From Fidelibacterota bacterium (GTDB taxonomy: Bacteria > Fidelibacterota > Marinisomatia > SCGC-AAA003-L08 > D37C17), in the NCBI GenBank assembly GCA_030748955.1, contig JASMKZ010000004.1, positions 1-55,152 on the forward strand: a DNA stretch of 55,152 bases, written 5' to 3'. Numbering within the stretch: the first letter of the stretch is position 1; the number at the start of each line of letters is the position of its first letter. The notes under the pieces are model-generated. The model had not been told where the DNA came from and searched no databases. It worked only from the letters and a program-made list of their open reading frames with translations. The position numbers and the translations under genes are program-made. Below, piece after piece: positions 45,616-54,866 of the stretch.

Positions 45616-47108
45616 TGAATAAAAGACTCCCAAGGCTAATAAAAGCAATCTATCAGGCAATGGTGATTTTACTTTTTACAGTGTCTATTTCACAGGAAAT
45701 AGAACCTGAAATTACTATGGAACGGAAGAAACTGATTATTTTAACAGGTGAAGAGAAGGATAAGGATATTACCGAAAAAATTTACCAGATTGCCAGTAGC
45801 ACTGCCACCCAGTTAAATCGATATAACGTTATTGACCGAAACCAACTTGATCGAATTCTGAAAGAGCAGAAGCTTCAGCATTCTGGTGTGGTTGATCAGG
45901 ATCAGGCCATTGAAATTGGCAAGGTGGCAGCTGCCAATCAGGCACTATTAATTCAAGTTCACAACTTTGGTCAGAAGGGTGTCCCTACAGAAAAACAGAA
46001 GGAAAAAGAAGAAGAGGAAGAACCGAAAACAGGCCTATTTGGGTGGGTGGTAAAAGAGGTTGTGAAGGCTGAGATTGATAAAGAGATGGAGGATGTGGAA
46101 CGCTACCCCAACAATATACAAACTATTATAGATGGTGAGATGAGGTTAATTAATATAGAAACCAGCCAATCCATGGCATCATTCAATTTTCATGCTGATT
46201 ACACTGGTGGTGTTAAAGCCAAATCGTTAAGTCAGGCACTAAAGCAAATAAAAAATCAGGTAAATATAAATCTTAAGAATCTATATCAGTTAAGCAGTGA
46301 AGTTCTAGAAGTACAGGGCAATGATGTGACATTGTTCCTAGGCAAAAATATGGGCGTAAATGCTGGGACAATTTTTGAAATTATCAGTAGAGATGAAAAG
46401 AAAATTGTAAGAGATAGAGAGATAATTGTTCCAGGGGAAAGTATCGGATTAGTAGAAGTAAAATCTGTAAGTATTGATGCCAGTAAGGGACGAATACTTC
46501 GTAAATGGGATACAATTGAACCTGGCTATCAAGCCCATGAGATTACAGACAAAATTTATACTGGTGGAATTAGCGGAATTTATGGGAGTATCCCCTCTAA
46601 TTTCAGACTGCGTTTAATTGGCAATATAAACCCATTCAAGCGTTCTGGTGGAGCAGTTTATGGAGATATTGGGGTGGTAAAAGATAGCAGGGATAAATAT
46701 GATCTACAATTTGGTTTTGGTTTTGATCTTAATTACCGATTAATTAGGACTTCGCCATTTTCTATGGGTATAATATTGAGTCTTCCCTTTGATTTTCATA
46801 TGCGATTAGATGATGGAGATATTTGTAATGAAGTACATAGTGTTATATTGCCAGTATTTAGTCCACGAGTAGGTATGCAAACTGAAATAATGTTAAATTC
46901 AAAAACAGATATAGTGATTCGGGGAGAATACGTTTTATCCAGTATAGAGGGAAAATGGTTCTATACTACAACCAGTGAGGATAGTGATGAATCTAAAAGT
47001 TATGCTGCAACCTGGGATAACCGGGGTACTCCCAAAATTGATTACCAACGTTGGGTTCTGAGTGTGGGTATCCGTAGTACTTTTTTTTCAAGTTTTACCT
47101 TTGAATAG
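45615..47108 (+). CDS. CsgG/FlgO-like outer-membrane protein with C-terminal beta domain
   Basis: 497 residues with a signal peptide but no lipobox cysteine. Residues about 35-230 have the CsgG/LpoB fold pattern (TATQLNRYNVIDRNQLDRILKEQ, then IGKVAAANQALLIQVHNF, then MRLINIETSQSMASF). A charged loop (KQKEKEEEEEPKTG) interrupts it. Residues about 310-497 are beta-rich with aromatic alternation and may form a barrel or outer-membrane domain. CsgG proteins form export pores. Export of a partner substrate is possible but unproven. Confidence 0.68.
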   Translation: MNKRLPRLIKAIYQAMVILLFTVSISQEIEPEITMERKKLIILTGEEKDKDITEKIYQIASSTATQLNRYNVIDRNQLDRILKEQKLQHSGVVDQDQAIEIGKVAAANQALLIQVHNFGQKGVPTEKQKEKEEEEEPKTGLFGWVVKEVVKAEIDKEMEDVERYPNNIQTIIDGEMRLINIETSQSMASFNFHADYTGGVKAKSLSQALKQIKNQVNINLKNLYQLSSEVLEVQGNDVTLFLGKNMGVNAGTIFEIISRDEKKIVRDREIIVPGESIGLVEVKSVSIDASKGRILRKWDTIEPGYQAHEITDKIYTGGISGIYGSIPSNFRLRLIGNINPFKRSGGAVYGDIGVVKDSRDKYDLQFGFGFDLNYRLIRTSPFSMGIILSLPFDFHMRLDDGDICNEVHSVILPVFSPRVGMQTEIMLNSKTDIVIRGEYVLSSIEGKWFYTTTSEDSDESKSYAATWDNRGTPKIDYQRWVLSVGIRSTFFSSFTFE

Positions 47109-47123
47109 CCGTAGTTTTCCAAT

Positions 47124-47510
47124 TTAGTATTTCTCTCGTATTTCATCCATAATCCGCCGTTCTTTTTTGGTTGGGCGTCCCTGTCCTTTTTCACGGGTTT
47201 GTAGGGGTTGTTTGTGGGAGGATCTCAATTTAGCCCGTTCATCATCGGAAGTTAAGTCTTCAACAAAATCAATAATGAGTTTGGCTCCCATTCGCTTTTC
47301 TGCAATTTTGAGAACTTTATACATATATTTTATAACTCCTTTTCGTACTACAAGGGTTTCTCCTGGTTTAATTTTTCGGGATGCTTTAACAGCAGTACCG
47401 TCAATTTTCACCTTCCCTCCTGCACATGCTTCCGTTGCCTGTGCCCGGGTTTTAAATATCCTTACTGCCCAGAGCCACTTATCTATACGAGTATTGTGTT
47501 TTTCCGCCAT
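47124..47510 (-). CDS. hslR: Hsp15-like S4-domain RNA-binding protein
   Basis: 128 residues. Residues 8-70 form an S4 RNA-binding domain (TRIDKWLWAVRIFKTRAQATEAC, then GKVKIDGTAVKASRKIKPGE). The basic tail (GQGRPTKKERRI) fits Hsp15, which recycles stalled 50S subunits by holding peptidyl-tRNA. Convergent with the CsgG-like gene, leaving only 15 bases between the two stops. Confidence 0.85.
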   Translation of the reverse strand: MAEKHNTRIDKWLWAVRIFKTRAQATEACAGGKVKIDGTAVKASRKIKPGETLVVRKGVIKYMYKVLKIAEKRMGAKLIIDFVEDLTSDDERAKLRSSHKQPLQTREKGQGRPTKKERRIMDEIREKY

Positions 47511-47550
47511 AAAAAGATGTAAATTTCACTTCAGTTAAATAACGGATTTT

Positions 47551-48309
47551 ATGCGAAAACAACCAAAGAAAAAAAATCAAAATATCTACCAAATATTTGG
47601 ACTGAATGGCACCTTAAATATTCTCGAGTATAAAAAGAAGAAAATAATTCGGGTGGATATTATGCAGGGTAGTGTGGCTGAAAGAAAACAGGTTGTAAAT
47701 ACATTGATAAAGACAAAAACATTCCCCGTTCACCGATTGACTAAAGATATATTTTTAAAAAAATATAGCGGCAAACGTACCCAGGGCATTGTGGTCACCT
47801 TTGAGGAAAATATAATCCAGAATTTACCTTCGTTTGATAAATCTTCAGAATATGAATGCCTGTTGGTAATAGATAATTTAGAAGATCCACAAAATTTAGG
47901 GCAGATCATCCGAACGGCAGAATGTGCCAATATTACTGGGCTTCTACTCCCTGAACACCAATCAGTACAATTAACAGATTCAGTGCTTCAGGTTAGTCAG
48001 GGCGCATTTATTCATTTACCTATTTACCGTTGTGGAAACCTGCATCAGCAATTGCGCACATTGAAAAAAGAAGGTTTCTGGATAATTGGCGTAGAGAACA
48101 GCGTAAAAGCCATGCAATGGCATGAGCTGGACTATAAACGAAAACTGGTTTTGGTAATGGGCAGTGAAGGCAAGGGAATCCGCCCAGTGATTGTGAAAGC
48201 CTGTGATGAGCTTATCACCATACCTATGCATGGGAAGCTTAATTCTCTCAATGTATCTTCAGCAACATCGGCCATACTTTTTGAAAGGCAACGGCAGTTA
48301 TCGCTATAA
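47551..48309 (+). CDS. rlmB: 23S rRNA 2'-O-methyltransferase, RlmB/TrmH-type (SpoU)
   Basis: 252 residues. An N-terminal substrate-binding domain (about 10-95) precedes the SPOUT knot domain with its three motifs: DNLEDPQNLGQIIRTAE, LVMGSEGKGIR and IPMHGKLNSLNVSSA. These match RlmB, which methylates G2251 in E. coli numbering. Other TrmH-group members cannot be fully excluded. Confidence 0.85.
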   Translation: MRKQPKKKNQNIYQIFGLNGTLNILEYKKKKIIRVDIMQGSVAERKQVVNTLIKTKTFPVHRLTKDIFLKKYSGKRTQGIVVTFEENIIQNLPSFDKSSEYECLLVIDNLEDPQNLGQIIRTAECANITGLLLPEHQSVQLTDSVLQVSQGAFIHLPIYRCGNLHQQLRTLKKEGFWIIGVENSVKAMQWHELDYKRKLVLVMGSEGKGIRPVIVKACDELITIPMHGKLNSLNVSSATSAILFERQRQLSL

Positions 48310-48445
48310 TAATTATTTTATCAGCATCAGCTTCTGGCTCCTGAGATTATAGTCAATCTGTTACAAACTAATACAAAGTTAAATTAATTATTCCATAGTT
48401 ATTATTCATTAATTTACCCTGCTCATCAAGGGCGATTAAAAGTAC

Positions 48446-49606
48446 ATGATAGAATTAACCTTAGGTATTTTACTTTTCATATTAATTGGGATGGGGCTAG
48501 TGGAATCTCATTTCCATCGTTTGTCATTAGCTCAGTTGCCAATTCGGATACATGTGAACGGGTCGAGGGGAAAATCCTCAGTTGCCCGACTCATTGCGGC
48601 AGGGCTTCGAGCTGGCGGACTTAAAACGTTAGCAAAAACCACGGGTACAGCTCCCCGAATTATTGATGAGAATGGGAAAGATAGAATTATCCACCGACTG
48701 CGAGATGCATCCATTGGAGAACAGGTACGGCTCCTGCGAAATTTTGCGAAGAAAAAACCGGACGCGGTTGTGCTGGAATGTATGGCAGTGAATCCACAGT
48801 ATCAATGGGTTTCTGAACAGAAAATGATACAGTCTACAGTGAGCGTTATAACCAATGTTCGCCCTGATCATTTAGATGAAATGGGATCAACTCTTACAGA
48901 TAATGCCATGAGCCTGTCAAATACTATTCCTTTTAATGGAAAACTGGTAACATCGGAAAAAGAAATGGGCAGTGTGTTGGAACAGGTGTCAGAAAAACGA
49001 AATACAAAATTCAATATAGTGGCAGGTGATGAAGTGACCCCTGAATATTTGAGAAGATTTCCGTACCTTGAACATAAAGATAATGTGGCATTGGCATTGA
49101 AAGTTTGTGAGCTCGGCGGTGTGGAAAAAGAGATTGCATTAGAGGGTATGGTTCATACATCACCCGATCCTGGTGCCACCATAATTTGGGAATTGGATTG
49201 TAATGGTACCCCAAATTATTTTGTTAATGTATTTGCTGCCAATGACCCTACCTCTACTCTGGATATTTGGCATCAGCTTCAGGCAAAGATCATAGATTCT
49301 CCCACCTGTATTTTTCTCAATACCCGGGATGACCGACGTTACCGAACCAATCAATTACTCAGCCTGATTTATACCCAAATAAAACCAGATGCCCTCATAA
49401 TAAGAGGTGAAAAATTGGGATCTAAATTTCATGATTATCAACAGGATAATCCTCATATAAAATCGGTTCAATTACCTTATAAAATTGGAATAAAAGAAAT
49501 AGTGGCGGAATTTTCTAAATTTGAAAATTATTACATTGTAGGAATTGGAAATATGGTAGGATGGGGTGAAAAATTTGTCCAGGATTTAAAAAAGTATAGA
49601 GCATGA
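48446..49606 (+). CDS. pgsB: Poly-gamma-glutamate synthase PgsB/CapB
   Basis: 386 residues. An N-terminal membrane helix leads to the Mur-ligase-like P-loop VNGSRGKSS (38-46), TTGTAPRI, VVLECMAVNPQYQW and ITNVRPDHLDEMG, all hallmarks of PgsB/CapB. It joins glutamates through gamma-carboxyl amide bonds at the membrane using ATP. Length fits. The stop overlaps pgsC by 4 bases. The 136-base upstream gap is AT-rich and probably holds the promoter, but I cannot place it. Confidence 0.92.
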   Translation: MIELTLGILLFILIGMGLVESHFHRLSLAQLPIRIHVNGSRGKSSVARLIAAGLRAGGLKTLAKTTGTAPRIIDENGKDRIIHRLRDASIGEQVRLLRNFAKKKPDAVVLECMAVNPQYQWVSEQKMIQSTVSVITNVRPDHLDEMGSTLTDNAMSLSNTIPFNGKLVTSEKEMGSVLEQVSEKRNTKFNIVAGDEVTPEYLRRFPYLEHKDNVALALKVCELGGVEKEIALEGMVHTSPDPGATIIWELDCNGTPNYFVNVFAANDPTSTLDIWHQLQAKIIDSPTCIFLNTRDDRRYRTNQLLSLIYTQIKPDALIIRGEKLGSKFHDYQQDNPHIKSVQLPYKIGIKEIVAEFSKFENYYIVGIGNMVGWGEKFVQDLKKYRA

Positions 49607-50067
49607 TTAGCGAACCTGGAATATATATTGGCATTGGAATGGTGCTGAGTTTATTTCTCACTGAAACATTAGGGGTCACCGCTGGCGGCATAATTGTTCC
49701 CGGATATATTGCTATGAATCTTGAAAACCCTGAACGGTTAGTAATCACCTTTGGGGTTAGCATTATCACCTTTCTTTTCATTAAATTGCTCAGTCAGTAT
49801 ATTATGGTATATGGAAAAAGGAGATTGGTGCTGGCATTACTGATTGGTTTTCTGTTGGGCTATCTCTCACGGTTAGAGAATATGATTACTGCAGGTGTGG
49901 GCACTACCGAATTCATGGTTATCGGGAATATTATTCCCGGACTCATAGCCAATTGGATGGATAGGCAAGGGGCATTGCGAACCATTAGTACCGTACTCAT
50001 AACAGCAGGAATTACAAAATTATGCATTATGACAATAAGCATGTTGCAGATTTTAAACATTAATTAA
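49603..50067 (+). CDS. pgsC: Poly-gamma-glutamate biosynthesis membrane protein PgsC/CapC
   Basis: 154 residues with four to five membrane helices and the conserved GVTAGGIIVPGYIAMNLENP segment near the start. PgsC partners PgsB in the synthase complex and is needed for chain transfer through the inner membrane. Ends directly before the next ATG. Confidence 0.92.
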   Translation: MISEPGIYIGIGMVLSLFLTETLGVTAGGIIVPGYIAMNLENPERLVITFGVSIITFLFIKLLSQYIMVYGKRRLVLALLIGFLLGYLSRLENMITAGVGTTEFMVIGNIIPGLIANWMDRQGALRTISTVLITAGITKLCIMTISMLQILNIN

Positions 50068-51189
50068 ATGTTCAGACCTCAAATTCAAAAGACGCGTATT
50101 TTATTTTCCTTGGCCATACTCGTTATGGTTATGGTGTACTGGGCGGTAAATTCCTATGAGCAGCATGAAACCTACGGTTTTGATTTAAAGACAAAATCTG
50201 TAGAAATTATGGAAAATGCCATAAACTCATTAAGGGAAGAATTTATTGTCAGGGGGATTAATAATGGGGAGGATTCTCTTTCTTTCGGCTCATTTTTATT
50301 AGGTCCACAAAATAGCATCATTCAAACCACAAAGGGTTCAAAAGTTTCAAAACTTTCAACTCTAAACCCCAATTTTGCCGCTATGATAATGGAGATGCTT
50401 ATTGAATTGGAATTAGATTCATCTAGTAAAGTAGCCGTTTCATATACGGGATCGTATCCCGGGGCTAATATTGCGGTTTTGTCAGCTCTTGAGGTCATGA
50501 ATTTGGAGGCTTCTATCATTTCCAGCTGCGGATCATCAGAATGGGGAGCCACCTATCCTGAAATGACATGGCTGGAAATGGAAAACCATTTAAATGAAAT
50601 GAATCATGTTTCTAATAAAAGTAAATTAGGTTCAATAGGGGGCGGTTTTGATTTGGGAAGCCAATTGAAGCAGGAAGGTAGAAAAGTATGTGAGACAGCA
50701 ATTTATTCCAATAAAATGAAACCGCTTCATGAAAAAGACCCCGAAAAGAATGTGAAAAAACGGATGCAGTATTATTATCAAAATAGTGAATCAGGAGTTA
50801 TTGATCTTTTCATAAATGTAGGAGGGGGTATTTATACTACAGGAGATAGCCTCAAAAGAAATAGTCTTCAGGTGGGGATTATTTATCCGGGAGATATCAA
50901 TTTAGATATAAATCAAACAGTTCTTGAAAGGTTTTTAGATCTAGAAATTCCTGTGATCAATATTAATCATATTGAAAAATTATCAGAGTGGTATGAATTA
51001 CCATATCCTCCCAATAATAAAAACAAAATTAAAACGGGAAGCCTGTTTTATTCCCATAAAAAATATAATTTAAAAGTTATTCTGACAGCCTTTATAATTG
51101 CTACAGGAACTGTGTTATTCGTAGGTATTGTCAGTCATCGTGAAATTAAAAAAAGGATGCATTCAAGTGAGCCAGAATCGATTTTATAG
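50068..51189 (+). CDS. pgsW: Poly-gamma-glutamate system protein PgsW
   Basis: 373 residues with an N-terminal membrane helix (about 11-28) and a C-terminal one (about 340-362), leaving a large domain in the periplasm. Position after pgsBC and a central SSCGSSEWGATYPEMTWLEME sequence fit the PgsW family (TIGR04332 as I recall), which occurs in place of, or besides, the PgsA phosphatase-like protein. Biochemical role is unknown. No PgsA homologue is visible in this window. Confidence 0.8.
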   Translation: MFRPQIQKTRILFSLAILVMVMVYWAVNSYEQHETYGFDLKTKSVEIMENAINSLREEFIVRGINNGEDSLSFGSFLLGPQNSIIQTTKGSKVSKLSTLNPNFAAMIMEMLIELELDSSSKVAVSYTGSYPGANIAVLSALEVMNLEASIISSCGSSEWGATYPEMTWLEMENHLNEMNHVSNKSKLGSIGGGFDLGSQLKQEGRKVCETAIYSNKMKPLHEKDPEKNVKKRMQYYYQNSESGVIDLFINVGGGIYTTGDSLKRNSLQVGIIYPGDINLDINQTVLERFLDLEIPVININHIEKLSEWYELPYPPNNKNKIKTGSLFYSHKKYNLKVILTAFIIATGTVLFVGIVSHREIKKRMHSSEPESIL

Positions 51190-52099
51190 AATTACAATCC
51201 TCATTTTCTCCCTTCTTTTTCTGAATATAGTTATTCTTCAGGCAGGGGTTCATGCTCCAAAAGGAGAAGAGAATAAAATCAAGTTGAAAATTAAAGGGAA
51301 AGAACGAACCTACTATGAACTTGATAAAAACGGCCTCAATTATAAAGGCGTGGGAAAGAAGTTTGAAGTGGGAGATTCAATCCGAATTGGTATTTATTCT
51401 CGATCTATAAAGGCCCAAACGGGGAAGAAAATCCGTAATTATGGATTTACAGTCCAAATTGATAATGGTAAACCTCAGAAATTAAAGTATAATAAATCTG
51501 GGAGCAATGTCACCAGCGCTGATCGTCCTGGGTGGAATTACACTCAGTCTGGAGTTTGGTTTATGTATTTGCCAGTAAAAGAAAAGGGGTATAAAATCAA
51601 GGTGGAGCCCTTAAAAGGAAACCCAGTAGTATATGTACGAGTTTCCAGCAAGACATTAAAAAAGCAGGGGGAATTTGGCGATGTACTTAAGACAGTCAAC
51701 CGACAAGACCGCTGGAGAATTGAAACTCATAATGAAGAAAAGATTAAGACAAAACTTTGGTATCCATTGAAAAAGGAGAAGCAGCTTCAATATGAAATTA
51801 ATGGCCCCTCATCTGTCAAAGTATTTACACGAGTTGAATTTGATAATGGTAATCCAAAAGATGATTATTACATGCGAATCAGGGAAGATGGCTACGATTT
51901 AGGCACCTATTATTTTAATACTGAGAAATCGGAGGTATCTTCTGTTTCTAAGACTGGAAAAACAGTTGGCAAATGGCGATCAGTATGGCTGAATATACCC
52001 AAAGGGAAACATTATTATACATTCACGCTTCCCAATATTGAGGATAATCTTGAAAAAACGGTTTATATCCGATTAAAGGAATGGCAGGAAGAACAATAA
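51167..52099 (+). CDS. Secreted protein with two similar beta domains, poly-gamma-glutamate locus
   Basis: About 310 residues from the GTG at 51167, which has AAGGAT ahead and starts a clean signal helix (YRITILIFSLLFLNIVIL). The mature part seems to hold two beta-sandwich-like domains with a repeated layout: a tryptophan, then a short hydrophobic run, then a basic loop and a YVRV/YIRL strand (first ends near VVYVRV, second near TVYIRL). No family is recognised. It overlaps both pgsW and the barrel gene, so it is co-expressed with the polymer genes. Binding polymer or peptidoglycan is inference. Confidence 0.6.
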   Translation: MSQNRFYRITILIFSLLFLNIVILQAGVHAPKGEENKIKLKIKGKERTYYELDKNGLNYKGVGKKFEVGDSIRIGIYSRSIKAQTGKKIRNYGFTVQIDNGKPQKLKYNKSGSNVTSADRPGWNYTQSGVWFMYLPVKEKGYKIKVEPLKGNPVVYVRVSSKTLKKQGEFGDVLKTVNRQDRWRIETHNEEKIKTKLWYPLKKEKQLQYEINGPSSVKVFTRVEFDNGNPKDDYYMRIREDGYDLGTYYFNTEKSEVSSVSKTGKTVGKWRSVWLNIPKGKHYYTFTLPNIEDNLEKTVYIRLKEWQEEQ

Positions 52100-53247
52100 A
52101 ATATAGTTGGCTTTTGTTAATGGGCTCTCTACTGTTTTCTCAAAGTATGATAAACAGATTGAGGGTTCCAATTCAAATTAGAACTGCTATTGGGTTTGGA
52201 TATGAGAGTAATTATCTCAGATTTTCTAAGGAGGAAATAAGCTGTCAGTTGCCGGGGGAATGCCCTAATTTAATTGAGCAGGGGATTATATCTACATTAG
52301 ATAGTCCTATCATTAAACCCATGTTAAAACTAAAATATAGTCCTGTAATTAAGGATGGGATAACCACAAATGTTGTGGCATCTGTTTATTATAGCCACTT
52401 TACACATGCAATGCAGAAATCCTATTTTATAACCAATTTTTCTCTTGAATTTAAATTACGTTCATATTCATGGGTGAAATTAGGTCATAGATATTTACCA
52501 GGATATTATCTTAGAAATTATATTGACAGAGATATGGAACCAGGTAAATGGAGAGAATATAGCTATGGAGATTCATTTGTAGATGCAAATGACATTTTCT
52601 TTTCGAATTGCAGTTTTATAAGTCAAAAATATTTTATTAGTTATTCATTTCCTCTTCAATGGATAAAGAGAACGGGAGTAAAATTATATTCTGATTTTAC
52701 GCAGGAATATTATAGAAATACAGCAAATGATGGGGATCCGTTTACAGAGTTCGATATAGATAAGTATATGGTTCAAATTGAAATAAATCATCGAATGAAA
52801 AAGAAACATCGAATCAAATTAGCTGTTTCTACTGGATTTGCAGATAATATCACCTATGATGACAACCTCCAAAATACACTGATTGATCGCTCATATGTGT
52901 TTGATAAAATCAGAGGAGAGATTGTAACTAACCATAGGAGATTAAAAAAAATCAACCACACTGGATTTTCTATCCAATTAGAACAGAGGTTATATGATAA
53001 AATCTATCATCCATACCAGCTTCGTGAAGATGAATTTAAATATTATTTAGATGGCCGAGCAAAAATGTGGGTGGGTTGGGATATTATGGATGATATTGGT
53101 TTTAAAACCTATTACCAATTCCGCTGGAGAAATGCATACACTCCACATTATAGTTATGTTGAATGGGTGGAAGATGTTAAGAGTTACAGTAAACATGAAA
53201 TCTGGTTGGAGTTTTCGTATAAATTTATAACAGATATTTTATATTAG
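52081..53247 (+). CDS. Predicted outer-membrane beta-barrel protein, poly-gamma-glutamate locus
   Basis: 388 residues. A signal peptide (about 1-21, ending SLLFSQ) is followed throughout by amphipathic strands with alternating aromatic and polar residues and tight turns, ending in FSYKFITDILY, a typical barrel closing strand. No conserved domain recognised. The start lies within the preceding gene. A pore for polymer export or an anchor is the obvious hypothesis from its neighbours. Confidence 0.62.
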   Translation: MAGRTIKYSWLLLMGSLLFSQSMINRLRVPIQIRTAIGFGYESNYLRFSKEEISCQLPGECPNLIEQGIISTLDSPIIKPMLKLKYSPVIKDGITTNVVASVYYSHFTHAMQKSYFITNFSLEFKLRSYSWVKLGHRYLPGYYLRNYIDRDMEPGKWREYSYGDSFVDANDIFFSNCSFISQKYFISYSFPLQWIKRTGVKLYSDFTQEYYRNTANDGDPFTEFDIDKYMVQIEINHRMKKKHRIKLAVSTGFADNITYDDNLQNTLIDRSYVFDKIRGEIVTNHRRLKKINHTGFSIQLEQRLYDKIYHPYQLREDEFKYYLDGRAKMWVGWDIMDDIGFKTYYQFRWRNAYTPHYSYVEWVEDVKSYSKHEIWLEFSYKFITDILY

Positions 53248-53255
53248 AGGTGTAA

Positions 53256-54728
53256 ATGAAAAATAAGTTACTAATTATAGTAGGTGTATTAATATGCATA
53301 AATAGTTGTAGAATGCCGGCAGATCCTTTAGGAGAGATAAAAATTATTAAACGGTTGGATACTATTAATACAGGTGGAAATTGTCTGGATCTTGATGTGG
53401 ATTCTGGTGATGATATTTTGGTGGCTGCAGCTAATTATAATGGTTATTTTGTTTATAAAATAGATAAAAGTGAAGCTGGAGTTATATCAGGTTTAACCGA
53501 ATTAATACATAAGAGCGCTGAAGATATGGACCCTAGCTTGGGAGATAATAGAGCACAATCTGTCATATTATCCAAAGAAAACAATATCTCTTTTGTTATG
53601 GATCAGTATGATCATATTTGGCTATATAAGTATGATGAAGGTGCAAATCAGTATGATCCGCCAAGTCATCTCGAAGAATTATGTTATGGCGGAGTTTGGC
53701 TTAGTGTTGCCATTGATGATCAGTTGGGGAAAATTGGGATTTATTCATTATTGAAACACAATGCTGCAGTATTTACTCCATATTGTGTACATGAAGATAG
53801 TTTGGTGGTGGTTCCAGGTGATGAGGGCTGCTCAGCTATACTAGAAATACAAGCAACTGAATATAGTAATCAGATCGATTGTGTAAATGAAGAAGGGTAT
53901 ATTTGGATGTATCCAGGTTGTCCATCACAGGAATATAATGAATATTCCACATCCATTGTTTGGAAAAATTTGGAAGAAGTGGCATTTGGAAGTACAAGTC
54001 TCTTTGGTGAACCTAATTGTGAATATATAATTAATCAAGGATCTATTGCAGATAAAATTTATTTTGCGGATGGTCTTTTAAGTCAGGCATATGGTGAATT
54101 AGGAGTGAAAGTATTTGAGAAAACAGATAAAGATATTTGTTTAATAGATGGTGCCCCAGCTGACATTTCAGACAGTTTGCAGTGTGACCTCCATGAGTTT
54201 CCATCTAGTGATGCTAATGCTGGGGGAAAAGATTATAGGAGTTGCTGCGAAAACCTTCCTTGTCAGGGCTTTGAAAACTGTGAACAGATTGTTACTTATA
54301 CTGATAAAAATGGATATCCTGGATTTGGAGGGTTGTTTTCATCTTCTGGAGGTATTTTGCGCAGAATATTTTCAGAATTTGATACACCTGGAGAAGTAGA
54401 AGCATTATATTCTTCCAGTCATACAATTTTTACAGGTTTATCACATAGTAATGGGTGTATGATTTCAATACTGAATGATAATGGTTCAGTCAGTGTATCT
54501 AATCAATTTGCAGTTGGTTATACAATCAAGGGTATTCATCAAGATGGAGGATTATTGGCACTGGCGGCAGGTAATGATGGGATTTTATTATATAATTGGA
54601 ATGGTGGTGCTGATGTTTCATTTATAGGAAAGATAGAGACTTCATATGCCAACAATGTGAAGGTTGCTGATAGTATTATTTTTGCAGCCACAGAAGACGG
54701 AATTGAAATTATACAAATAGATCGTTAA
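53256..54728 (+). CDS. Lipoprotein with beta-propeller-like repeats and Cys-rich insert
   Basis: 490 residues; ATG after an AGAGG site. Lipobox INSC ends at Cys18. The N- and C-terminal parts show LVIVD/YVTN-like propeller blades (DDILVAAANYNGYFVYKID near 50-70, and GGLLALAAGNDGILLYNW near 435-452). The middle (about 140-345) is Cys-rich and acidic, with DYRSCCENLPCQGFENCEQI and other pairs. Surface lipoprotein of unknown function, in line with the polymer genes but separated by eight bases from them. Confidence 0.62.
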   Translation: MKNKLLIIVGVLICINSCRMPADPLGEIKIIKRLDTINTGGNCLDLDVDSGDDILVAAANYNGYFVYKIDKSEAGVISGLTELIHKSAEDMDPSLGDNRAQSVILSKENNISFVMDQYDHIWLYKYDEGANQYDPPSHLEELCYGGVWLSVAIDDQLGKIGIYSLLKHNAAVFTPYCVHEDSLVVVPGDEGCSAILEIQATEYSNQIDCVNEEGYIWMYPGCPSQEYNEYSTSIVWKNLEEVAFGSTSLFGEPNCEYIINQGSIADKIYFADGLLSQAYGELGVKVFEKTDKDICLIDGAPADISDSLQCDLHEFPSSDANAGGKDYRSCCENLPCQGFENCEQIVTYTDKNGYPGFGGLFSSSGGILRRIFSEFDTPGEVEALYSSSHTIFTGLSHSNGCMISILNDNGSVSVSNQFAVGYTIKGIHQDGGLLALAAGNDGILLYNWNGGADVSFIGKIETSYANNVKVADSIIFAATEDGIEIIQIDR

Positions 54729-54866
54729 TTAATCAAGTAGACATTTCGTTACAAATTGATAAGAACTTATTTTAGTACAACCGGGTATCAGAGTACTAAC
54801 TTTACGTAGGTTTTCCCATTTAATAACTAAACAGAATCATATCAGATAAATTCAGGAATTATATTT

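Noticed and set aside
44287-47108. Flagellar FlgP/FlgO genes
   Set aside because: Family likeness only; no other flagellar gene is present and the CsgG-like protein differs by its C-terminal beta domain and lack of lipobox.
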